NCBI GenBank assembly: GCA_947481355.1 | Contig: CANKGM010000156.1 | Location: 1-5,490 of the forward strand | Length of the DNA stretch: 5,490 nt | Direction of reading: 5' to 3' | DNA from: Chitinophagaceae bacterium | GTDB taxonomy: Bacteria > Bacteroidota > Bacteroidia > Chitinophagales > Chitinophagaceae | In this document: piece by piece, positions 1 to 4,778 of the stretch | Layout of the letters: each line of letters begins with the position of its first letter | How positions within the stretch are numbered: position 1 is the first letter of the stretch | Translations under genes and position numbers: made by a program | Notes under the pieces: model-generated | Seen by the model: only the letters and a program-made list of their open reading frames with translations | Databases searched by the model: none | What the model was told of the DNA's origin: nothing

Positions 1-152
1 GGGTCGTTCATCACATAGTATCTGCGTTCATTAAATCGAATGACATTGCGTAAGACGTCAATATTTTCCTTGAGAAAGGCGATGTCTGCTGCCTTTTCAA
101 TGAACTCTTTGCCTTTTTCTTGGAAAAATCTATTGTCTTCGCTAATATGCAT
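1..152 (-). CDS. ligA: NAD+-dependent DNA ligase LigA, N-terminal fragment
   Basis: Fifty complete codons are read leftward from an ATG at 152-150 and then run off the window edge, so only the start of the protein is visible. The reading ends in a block (LRNVIRFNERRYYVMNDP) that matches the N-terminal Ia domain of bacterial LigA, where the general pattern is L-R-x-x-I-x-x-x-x-x-x-Y-Y-V-x-x-D-P followed by an SDxEYD motif just beyond this edge. In the family this domain binds the NMN half of NAD+ and the enzyme seals nicks in replication and repair. The start is well fixed: an in-frame TGA lies two codons upstream of the ATG. No Shine-Dalgarno sequence is evident, as is usual in Bacteroidota. 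The gene is divergent from the regulator that starts at 253. The identification rests on a short stretch, so it is likely but not certain. Confidence 0.75.
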   Translation of the reverse strand, partial: MHISEDNRFFQEKGKEFIEKAADIAFLKENIDVLRNVIRFNERRYYVMND

Positions 153-168
153 GTCTCAATCTTGAACC

Positions 169-186
169 CTAAAAGTAGAATTTTAG
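169..186. repeat. short inverted repeat in the divergent spacer
   Basis: Arms CTAAAA (169-174) and TTTTAG (181-186) are separated by six bases. The arms are AT-rich and could arise by chance, but they cover the possible ligA -7 element, so an operator role is possible. Confidence 0.3.
170..177 (-). promoter_or_regulatory. possible ligA -7 promoter element
   Basis: On the minus strand this reads TACTTTTA, one base off the Bacteroidota -7 consensus TAnnTTTG, about 18 bases before the ligA ATG. No good TTG -33 element is seen at the right distance. It lies inside the 169-186 inverted repeat. Weak call. Confidence 0.25.
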
Positions 187-200
187 ATTTTGTTTTTTCT

Positions 201-216
201 ATTTCAATTTTGAAAT
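201..216. promoter_or_regulatory. palindromic operator candidate in the regulator's promoter
   Basis: Perfect 7-base arms, ATTTCAA (201-207) and TTGAAAT (210-216), are separated by two bases. The repeat directly abuts the -7 element at 217-224 and lies between it and the -33 region, where a bound dimer would block RNA polymerase. Because the downstream gene encodes a winged-helix regulator, autorepression is the natural inference. No second copy of the same palindrome was noticed in the window. Confidence 0.5.
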
Positions 217-224
217 TATTTTTG
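217..224 (+). promoter_or_regulatory. Bacteroidota -7 promoter element for the Nudix regulator gene
   Basis: TATTTTTG matches the Bacteroidota housekeeping sigma -7 consensus TAnnTTTG exactly. Transcription would start near 229, leaving a leader of about 24 nt before the ATG at 253. The -33 region is poor: the nearest TTTTG (188-192) is 24 bases away, longer than the usual spacing of about 19-21. A weak -33 would suit a regulated or activator-dependent promoter. Confidence 0.55.
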
Positions 225-252
225 CGGGTCTAATCCCATAATAATAAACCAT

Positions 253-978
253 ATGAGTGAAGTGAATGCATTGAAAAGTGATGATATGCCTAAGCGGGTA
301 GGTTCTCCGGTATTTCAATTTTCGAATTCGGTTGATTGCGTAATATTTGGGTATGATGCAGGGGTATTAAAAGTGTTATTGATCAAGAGTGATTTGCCTC
401 AGTTTTTTGGACAATGGTCAGTGCTTGGCGATCACGTCTTGGTGGACGAGGACTTAGACCGTGCTTCTTACCGTGTTTTAAGGGAAAGAACAGGACTTAC
501 CAATATGTTTTTGGAGCAAGTGAAGACATTCAGTGCCATTGATAGGCATCCTAATGGAAGGGTTATTACTACTGCATATATATCCTTGGTGAATGTAAAA
601 GATCATCAGTTGAACATATTGGATAATGAATTGCAATGGCATCCTGTGGCAGATGTAACTACCATGGCATTTGATCATAAGCTTATTTTAGATACCTGTT
701 TAAGTACGCTTAGAAAAAAAATCCAGGAGGAGCCGATTATATTCAATCTATTGGAGAAGAAGTTCTCCCTTCGTGATTTGCAATTGCTTTTTGAGGAAAT
801 ACTTCATATCGAATTTGATCGACGTAATTTCAGGAAGAAACTTTTTGCTACTGGAATGCTTAAAGATGAGCACGAAATGGAATCTGGCGTACCCCATCGT
901 CCAGGAAAGCTCTATTCATTCAATAAGGAAGCCTTTGAAAAAGTAAAAGGAAAGAGCTTCGTCGGCCTACAATTCTAA
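253..978 (+). CDS. Nudix-domain winged-helix transcriptional regulator (AraR/NrtR-like)
   Basis: This 241-residue protein has two parts. Residues about 22-155 form a Nudix fold (DCVIFGYDAGVLKVLLIK, then FFGQWSVLGD). Residues about 158-230 form a C-terminal winged helix (EPIIFNLLEKKFSLRDLQLLF and DRRNFRKKL), as in the Bacteroidota AraR and NrtR families, which bind a sugar or nucleotide in the Nudix pocket and release DNA. The Nudix box (residues 59-82) is degenerate: its second glycine is Asp60, the RE pair is Arg74-Val75 and the EE pair is Glu78-Arg79. Hydrolase activity is therefore unlikely, which fits a ligand sensor. The start at 253 sits about 24 nt below a -7 element; Met12 at 286 is an alternative. 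The gene is monocistronic, with its own promoter and terminator. No sugar or NAD-synthesis gene lies nearby, so its target and ligand are unknown. It is often annotated simply as NUDIX hydrolase. Confidence 0.85.
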   Translation: MSEVNALKSDDMPKRVGSPVFQFSNSVDCVIFGYDAGVLKVLLIKSDLPQFFGQWSVLGDHVLVDEDLDRASYRVLRERTGLTNMFLEQVKTFSAIDRHPNGRVITTAYISLVNVKDHQLNILDNELQWHPVADVTTMAFDHKLILDTCLSTLRKKIQEEPIIFNLLEKKFSLRDLQLLFEEILHIEFDRRNFRKKLFATGMLKDEHEMESGVPHRPGKLYSFNKEAFEKVKGKSFVGLQF

Positions 979-994
979 AAGTTTGTCAAATTTT

Positions 995-1011
995 TAATTG
1001 ATTATCAATTA
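995..1011. repeat. 17-bp palindrome downstream of the regulator gene
   Basis: Arms of eight bases (TAATTGAT at 995-1002, ATCAATTA at 1004-1011) flank a single central T. It lies between the regulator stop codon and the terminator hairpin, about 60 bases upstream of the rplM -7 element. It could be an operator or an additional RNA hairpin. AT-richness makes chance a real alternative. Confidence 0.4.
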
Positions 1012-1019
1012 CTTATAAG

Positions 1020-1048
1020 GGTGCTCTAAAAAAAAGCACCATTTTTTT
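1020..1048 (+). terminator. intrinsic terminator after the Nudix regulator gene
   Basis: A perfect 6-bp stem, GGTGCT (1020-1025) with AGCACC (1035-1040), closes a 9-nt A-rich loop and is followed by A and seven T residues (1042-1048). It separates the regulator from the ribosomal-protein operon. Confidence 0.85.
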
Positions 1049-1078
1049 AGTAATTAAACAACTGTTCCCCTAATTTTG
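1047..1078 (+). promoter_or_regulatory. promoter of the rplM-rpsI-rpsB-tsf operon
   Basis: TAATTTTG at 1071-1078 matches the Bacteroidota -7 consensus TAnnTTTG exactly. TTAG at 1047-1050, 20 bases upstream, is an imperfect -33 element. The start of transcription would be near 1083, giving a leader of about 80-85 nt before rplM. The -33 region overlaps the T-run of the preceding terminator. Confidence 0.65.
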
Positions 1079-1082
1079 CGCT

Positions 1083-1163
1083 CCCTTTCTGAACGAAGGG
1101 TTGTTTCCGGGATGGCGGGAACATATTTTTTAAACCCAGATGAAAATCTGAAAATCAGTAAAC
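1083..1163 (+). promoter_or_regulatory. candidate structured leader RNA of rplM
   Basis: Three consecutive hairpins can be drawn. Hairpin 1 pairs CCCTT (1083-1087) with AAGGG (1096-1100). Hairpin 2 pairs GTTTCC (1103-1108) with GGGAAC (1117-1122), including one G-U pair. Hairpin 3 pairs CAGAT (1137-1141) with ATCTG (1146-1150) across a GAAA tetraloop of the GNRA class. The last ends 13 nt before the rplM ATG. L13 leaders that bind their own protein are known in Firmicutes; whether this is an equivalent is inference, without covariation evidence. Confidence 0.4.
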
Positions 1164-1171
1164 ATGAGTAA
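1112..1171 (+). CDS. possible 19-codon upstream ORF overlapping the rplM start
   Basis: An ATG at 1112 opens a 19-codon frame (MAGTYFLNPDENLKISKHE) whose stop TAA at 1169-1171 lies eight bases past the first base of rplM, in another frame. The start codon falls in the loop of leader hairpin 2. Overlap of this kind can allow translational coupling. No Shine-Dalgarno sequence is seen, and a frame this short could be chance. Function unknown. Confidence 0.2.
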   Translation: MAGTYFLNPDENLKISKHE

Positions 1172-1607
1172 GTTACATTTTACCACTAAGCATGCAAATG
1201 CAGCTTCCGTTCAACGTAAATGGCACGTTGTTGACGGGACCAATCAAACTGTGGGACGAATCTGCAGCAAGATCGCTTCAGTATTACGCGGAAAGAACAA
1301 AGCGTATTATTCGCCCCATGTAGATTGCGGAGATTATGTTATCGTTATCAACTGTGAAAAGGTTGTATTTACCGGCGATAAGATTAATTACAAGGAATAT
1401 CAGCACGTAACAGGTTATCCTGGAGGTCAGAAAATTGAAATTGCTAAGGACTTGCAAAAGCGTCGTCCAGAGGTAATAGTAGAGAGAGCTGTAAAAGGGA
1501 TGCTTCCTAAGAATCGCTTAGGACGTCAAATGATTAAGAAACTGTTTGTGTATGCTGGAAGCAATCATCCACATACTGCTCAACAGCCAACCCCTTTTAA
1601 ATTCTAA
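1164..1607 (+). CDS. rplM: 50S ribosomal protein L13 (uL13)
   Basis: The 147-residue product is a full-length uL13, an early-assembly protein of the large ribosomal subunit that binds 23S rRNA. Visible family blocks are the N-terminal W-x-V-V-D-x-x-x-x-x-x-G-R segment (residues 20-32), LRGKNK (41-46), PHVDCGDYVIVINCEKV (51-67), TGYPGGQK (83-90), RAVKGMLPKNRLGRQM (108-123) and the C-terminal VYAGSNHPHTAQQP (129-142). The N-terminal extension of about 15 residues before the core, and the PHVDCGD wording, are typical of Bacteroidota. It is the first gene of the translation operon and is followed 27 nt later by rpsI, its usual partner. The start has no Shine-Dalgarno sequence but an A-rich upstream stretch, as is common in this phylum. 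Expression may be governed by the structured leader just upstream. Confidence 0.97.
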   Translation: MSKLHFTTKHANAASVQRKWHVVDGTNQTVGRICSKIASVLRGKNKAYYSPHVDCGDYVIVINCEKVVFTGDKINYKEYQHVTGYPGGQKIEIAKDLQKRRPEVIVERAVKGMLPKNRLGRQMIKKLFVYAGSNHPHTAQQPTPFKF

Positions 1608-1634
1608 TTTCAAAACGATTACAAAACAAGTATA

Positions 1635-2024
1635 ATGGAAAAACAAAAAATCGGACTTGGTCGTAGAAAAGAGGCTGTTACCAGGGTTTTCCTTACAAAG
1701 GGAAATGGTAATATCGTTGTAAACGACCTTGACTATAAGGCATATTTCCCACAGATTTATCTTCAAAATCAGGTAGAACTACCAATCATCACTGTTGAAG
1801 GTGCTGGGAAATATGATATTAAAATTAATGCTGCCGGTGGTGGTAAGAAAGGACAAGCTGAAGCTTCTAAGCTAGGAATTGCCCGTGCACTGATAACGTT
1901 GAATCCTGAATTTAGACCTGCATTGAAAGCTGCTGGTTTACTTAGAAGAGATCCAAGGGGTGTTGAAAGGAAGAAATTTGGTAAAAAGAAAGCCAGAAGA
2001 AGCTACCAGTTCAGCAAACGTTAA
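1635..2024 (+). CDS. rpsI: 30S ribosomal protein S9 (uS9)
   Basis: The 129-residue product is a complete uS9 of the small-subunit head. Seen blocks: GLGRRKEAVTRVFL (7-20), the GGGxxGQAxA core (68-77) with GIARAL (81-86), RDPRGVERKKFGKKKARR (105-122), and the terminal QFSKR, whose last arginine in characterised ribosomes contacts the P-site tRNA anticodon stem. The core block has lysine 79 where most S9 proteins have arginine (RxGIARAL becomes KLGIARAL), and lysine 71 in the GGG segment; both keep or add positive charge. It starts 27 nt after rplM with no terminator between, so the two are co-transcribed. Upstream is A-rich without a Shine-Dalgarno sequence. An 84-nt spacer with a possible hairpin separates it from rpsB. 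Confidence 0.97.
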   Translation: MEKQKIGLGRRKEAVTRVFLTKGNGNIVVNDLDYKAYFPQIYLQNQVELPIITVEGAGKYDIKINAAGGGKKGQAEASKLGIARALITLNPEFRPALKAAGLLRRDPRGVERKKFGKKKARRSYQFSKR

Positions 2025-2025
2025 C

Positions 2026-2069
2026 AAAACTGTGCTGTATCATCTCACAATGGGTTGTTACAGTGGTTT
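2026..2069 (+). promoter_or_regulatory. possible hairpin in the rpsI-rpsB spacer
   Basis: ACTGT (2029-2033) pairs with ACAGT (2060-2064); the stem extends by AAA (2026-2028) with TTT (2067-2069) past a two-base GG bulge. Inside, ACAA (2047-2050) pairs with TTGT (2055-2058) over a TGGG loop. No T-run follows, so it is not a terminator. No -7 element was seen in this spacer. An S2-responsive leader is an inference from its position only. Confidence 0.3.
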
Positions 2070-2108
2070 CCAAAATTTTAAACAAGAATCTAAAACATAC
2101 ATTTTACA

Positions 2109-2975
2109 ATGGAAAATAACTCTTCACTGCATCAGCAACTTTTGGAAGCAGGTGTTCACTTCGGTCACCTCCGTAAGAAGTGGAATCCCAAGATGTTGCC
2201 ATATATCTACGCAGAGAAAAAAGGTATCCATATCATTGATTTGAATAAAACACTTGACTGCTTGCAGGAAACTGCTGCAGCGCTTAAGAATATTGCGAAA
2301 AGTGGTAAGAAGATCATGTTTGTTGGTACAAAAAAACAAGCAAAAGAAATCGTTACAGAGTGTGCACAGCGTGTAAATATGCCTTACGTTACTGAGCGTT
2401 GGTTGGGTGGAATGTTAACCAACTTTAATACAGTTCGTAAGTCTGTAAAGAAAATGCAGAGCATTGAAAAAATGTTGGCTGATGGAAGTTTCGACAACAT
2501 CACTAAGAAAGAGCGTCTTCAATTATCAAGAGATAGAGATAAAATGGAAAAAGTATTGGGCGGTATAGCTCAACTAGGTAGGGTTCCTGCTGCTTTATTC
2601 ATCATTGATATCGGGCATGAGCACATTGCCTTGGCTGAAGCGAAGCGTTTAGGTGTAATCACTTTCGGTATGGTGGATACCAACTGCGATCCAAACAAAG
2701 TTGAGTTTCCGGTGCCAGCGAATGACGATGCTACAAAGTCAATTGCTATCATCACAAACTATATTACTGCTGCAATTGCTGAAGGTTTAGCTGAGCGTCA
2801 AGCTGAAAAATCTGAGGAAGGAGATGAGGCTGATGATTCTGCTGAAAATTCACCTAAATTCTCACTTGAGGAAGATAGTGAAAGCGATGCATCAAAAAGA
2901 GCTAAAGCTGCTCCGCCAAAGAGAAGAGTTCCTGCTGCAGGAGCTGGTGGAAGAAAGCCTGCCCAAAAAAAATAG
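2109..2975 (+). CDS. rpsB: 30S ribosomal protein S2 (uS2) with extended C-terminal tail
   Basis: The 288-residue product contains a complete uS2: LLEAGVHFGH (11-20), WNPKMLPYIY (25-34), GIHIIDLNKT (39-48), FVGTKKQA (71-78), RWLGGMLTNF (97-106), the coiled-coil segment around 108-150, and DIGHEHIALAEAKRLG (167-182) with DTNCDPN (190-196). S2 joins the small subunit late and supports mRNA docking near S1. E. coli S2 is about 241 residues; here roughly 50 more follow. The tail is bipartite: residues 235-260 are strongly acidic (12 Asp/Glu of 26) and 261-288 are basic and Ala/Pro/Gly-rich (10 Lys/Arg of 28, no acidic residue), ending in KPAQKK. Acidic tails on S2 are known in Bacteroidota; the basic addition is less familiar to me. 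The ATG at 2109 is supported by the family N-terminus. It is followed 70 nt later by tsf, its classic partner. Confidence 0.97.
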   Translation: MENNSSLHQQLLEAGVHFGHLRKKWNPKMLPYIYAEKKGIHIIDLNKTLDCLQETAAALKNIAKSGKKIMFVGTKKQAKEIVTECAQRVNMPYVTERWLGGMLTNFNTVRKSVKKMQSIEKMLADGSFDNITKKERLQLSRDRDKMEKVLGGIAQLGRVPAALFIIDIGHEHIALAEAKRLGVITFGMVDTNCDPNKVEFPVPANDDATKSIAIITNYITAAIAEGLAERQAEKSEEGDEADDSAENSPKFSLEEDSESDASKRAKAAPPKRRVPAAGAGGRKPAQKK

Positions 2976-3008
2976 ACTAGAATTATTATCATTTTAACTT
3001 AAAATAGT

Positions 3009-3033
3009 GCTCCATGTCCGTTGATTGTGGAGC
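3009..3033 (+). promoter_or_regulatory. hairpin in the rpsB-tsf spacer
   Basis: GCTCCA (3009-3014) and TGGAGC (3028-3033) form a perfect 6-bp stem with a 13-nt loop, ending 12 nt before the tsf ATG. No T-run follows, so it is not a terminator. TCCG in the loop (3017-3020) could instead pair with CGGA (3034-3037) and hide the ribosome binding site, giving two competing folds. Confidence 0.4.
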
Positions 3034-3034
3034 C

Positions 3035-3038
3035 GGAG
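3035..3038 (+). promoter_or_regulatory. Shine-Dalgarno-like site of tsf
   Basis: GGAG lies seven bases before the ATG at 3046. It is the only clear Shine-Dalgarno match before a gene in the window, and it supports 3046 over the in-frame TTG at 3025, which would place this site inside the coding region. Confidence 0.5.
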
Positions 3039-3045
3039 ATTAGGT

Positions 3046-3885
3046 ATGTCAACAGTTACAATTACCGCTGCAGAAATAAATAAGCTGCGTCAAATGACTG
3101 GCGCAGGAATGATGGATTGTCGTAAAGCACTCACTGAAAATAATGGTGATGTTGAAGCTGCAATCGATTGGTTAAGAAAGAAAGGACAAAAAGTAGCTGC
3201 TCTTAGAGGGGATCGTGAAGCAAAGGAAGGTGTTGTATTAGCTAAGACTACTGCAGATAATAAAACAGGCATAACACTTTGTGTTAGTTCTGAAACTGAT
3301 TTCGTTAGTAAGAATGCTGAATTCATTGCTTTTGCACAAAGCATTATGGATGCGGCTATTTCAAGCAATGTAAAATCTGTTGATGAGTTAAACGAAGTTG
3401 AAATCAATGGAGCTAAAATAGCAGATCTTATCAATGACAAGCTTGCGAGCATTGGTGAAAAAATTGGTGTTTCAAAATTCGAGCGTATCGATGCTGAGTT
3501 CGTTTCATCTTACATTCATGGTGCAAACAGAATGGGTGTATTGGTTGGATTGAATAAAGAAAATCCAGAAGTTGGTAAGGATATGGCTATGCAAATTGCT
3601 GCCATGAATCCAGTTGCTGTAGATTCAAGTTCTGTATCGGCAGAAGTGATTGAAAGAGAAAAAGGAATCATTGTAGATTTAATCAAGAATGATCCTAAAA
3701 TGGCAGGTAAGCCAGATGAAATGATTAGCAAAATCGCTGAAGGAAAACTAAACTCATTCTTTAAAGAAAGCACTTTGTTGGCTCAAGCTTTTGTAAAGGA
3801 TGGCGCTTTGTCTGTAGGTGATTATATCAAATCTAAGGATGCTGATTTGAAAGTTCTTTCTTTCAAGCGTGTTGCCCTAGGGTAA
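3046..3885 (+). CDS. tsf: translation elongation factor Ts
   Basis: The 279-residue product is the cytosolic nucleotide exchange factor that releases GDP from EF-Tu. The N-terminal UBA-like domain carries the family signature LRQMTGAGMMDCRKAL (residues 14-29). SETDFVSKN (82-90) includes the TDFV motif (84-87), whose Asp-Phe pair in the E. coli complex inserts near the EF-Tu Mg2+ site. The C-terminal dimerisation-type region has EREKGI, GKPDEMISKIAEGKLNSFF and LLAQAFVKD and ends in FKRVALG. Length is close to that of E. coli EF-Ts. ATG 3046 is preferred because the family begins with a short segment before the UBA domain and a GGAG lies upstream; an in-frame TTG at 3025 would add seven residues. 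It is the last gene of the operon, with a strong terminator 21 nt after the stop. Confidence 0.96.
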   Translation: MSTVTITAAEINKLRQMTGAGMMDCRKALTENNGDVEAAIDWLRKKGQKVAALRGDREAKEGVVLAKTTADNKTGITLCVSSETDFVSKNAEFIAFAQSIMDAAISSNVKSVDELNEVEINGAKIADLINDKLASIGEKIGVSKFERIDAEFVSSYIHGANRMGVLVGLNKENPEVGKDMAMQIAAMNPVAVDSSSVSAEVIEREKGIIVDLIKNDPKMAGKPDEMISKIAEGKLNSFFKESTLLAQAFVKDGALSVGDYIKSKDADLKVLSFKRVALG

Positions 3886-3906
3886 TTCAATCAGATTAAT
3901 ATAGTT

Positions 3907-3932
3907 AAGGGCTCCCTAGTGAGCCCTTTTTT
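3907..3932 (+). terminator. intrinsic terminator after tsf
   Basis: AAGGGCTC (3907-3914) pairs with GAGCCCTT (3921-3928) around a CCTAGT loop, followed by a T-rich run (TTTTTT, then ATTTTAT). It marks the end of the rplM-rpsI-rpsB-tsf transcript and separates it from pyrH. The opposite strand lacks a T-run, so it works in one direction. Confidence 0.9.
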
Positions 3933-3974
3933 ATTTTATATATCAAGGGCTGCAGACTTTTTCTTTATCCATCG

Positions 3975-3982
3975 TATATTCG
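3975..3982 (+). promoter_or_regulatory. possible pyrH -7 promoter element
   Basis: TATATTCG is one base off TAnnTTTG and ends four bases before the pyrH ATG, so transcription would begin at or next to the start codon. No convincing -33 TTG was found. pyrH needs some promoter after the tsf terminator, unless it depends on read-through. Confidence 0.3.
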
Positions 3983-3986
3983 CATT

Positions 3987-4697
3987 ATGCAACCCGTATA
4001 CAAACGAATACTACTCAAACTTTCTGGTGAATCCCTAATGGGAGAAAATAGTTTTGGAATAGATCCTGCTATGGTAAGCCGCTATGCAATGGAAATAAAG
4101 AGCGTAGTGGATTTAGGTGTTGAAGTGGCGATTGTGATTGGTGGAGGTAATATTTATAGAGGAATGAATGAATCCGAAACGGGAATTGAACGTGCTCACG
4201 GAGATTACATGGGTATGTTGGCTACTGTAATTAATGCCATGGCTATCCAAGCCATGTTGGAAAAACAGGGAATGTATACCCGCTTGATGAGTGCCATAAA
4301 AATGGAGCAACTTGCCGAACCATATGTTCGCAGAAGGGCAATGAGGCACCTTGAAAAAAATCGGGTAGTCATATTTGGTGCAGGAACCGGAAATCCATAT
4401 TTCACTACCGATACCGCAGGTTCGTTGAGGGCCATCGAAATTAGTGCAGATGTCATCCTAAAGGGAACAAGGGTAAATGGTATCTATAATGCAGATCCAG
4501 AGAAAGACCCAACAGCTAAAAAGTTTGAAACGATGTCCTTCAAGCAGTGTATCGATATGAATCTTAAGATCATGGATATGACGGCGTTCACCCTTTGTAT
4601 GGAAAATAGCCTGCCAATTATAGTATTTGATATGAATGAACCCGGTAACCTTAAGCGTGTTGTAATGGGGGAAAAGGTAGGAACATTGGTTAAATAG
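3987..4697 (+). CDS. pyrH: UMP kinase (uridylate kinase)
   Basis: The 236-residue product phosphorylates UMP to UDP with ATP in the cytosolic pyrimidine pathway. It belongs to the amino-acid-kinase fold and is unrelated to eukaryotic UMP/CMP kinases. Seen motifs: KLSGESL (11-17) at the phosphate-binding N-terminus, VIGGGNIYRG (50-59), the UMP-site block GDYMGMLATVINA (72-84), GAGTGNPYFTTDTA (131-144), and KGTRVNGIYNADPEKDP (159-175) at the ATP side. Length matches the family (about 235-245). It lies 101 nt after tsf, beyond the terminator, so it probably has its own promoter. No Shine-Dalgarno sequence precedes the ATG. In many bacteria frr follows pyrH; here pdxH does. Bacterial PyrH is typically a hexamer controlled by GTP and UTP; that is family knowledge, not visible here. 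Confidence 0.97.
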   Translation: MQPVYKRILLKLSGESLMGENSFGIDPAMVSRYAMEIKSVVDLGVEVAIVIGGGNIYRGMNESETGIERAHGDYMGMLATVINAMAIQAMLEKQGMYTRLMSAIKMEQLAEPYVRRRAMRHLEKNRVVIFGAGTGNPYFTTDTAGSLRAIEISADVILKGTRVNGIYNADPEKDPTAKKFETMSFKQCIDMNLKIMDMTAFTLCMENSLPIIVFDMNEPGNLKRVVMGEKVGTLVK

Positions 4698-4734
4698 GTT
4701 ACCCCTATCTTCATCTAGTTGATAATCAGTTTGT

Positions 4735-4742
4735 TATTTTCG
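4735..4742 (+). promoter_or_regulatory. possible pdxH -7 promoter element
   Basis: TATTTTCG is one base off TAnnTTTG, 36 bases before the pdxH ATG. The nearest TTG (4719-4721) is only 13 bases upstream, too close for a standard -33. No terminator separates pyrH from pdxH, so co-transcription over the 81-nt gap is at least as likely. Confidence 0.2.
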
Positions 4743-4778
4743 TCTTATCATTCGACGGCTAATTTCTAAATTAACGCT

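Noticed and set aside
1960..2244. 94-codon plus-strand frame across the end of rpsI and start of rpsB
   Set aside because: It overlaps two strongly identified ribosomal genes in another frame and shows no recognisable domain; it is a chance open frame.
3025..3045. In-frame TTG start for EF-Ts adding seven residues
   Set aside because: The extension has no family support, would swallow the GGAG site and the hairpin's 3' arm, and ATG 3046 fits the usual EF-Ts N-terminus.
3090..3452. 120-codon minus-strand frame inside tsf
   Set aside because: It is antisense to well-conserved EF-Ts sequence, and its hydrophobic/serine-rich composition is what the reverse of such codons gives; a shadow frame.
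4694..4708. Inverted repeat ATAGG/CCTAT at the pyrH stop codon as a terminator
   Set aside because: Only five AT-rich pairs with no following T-run; it cannot be supported as a terminator.
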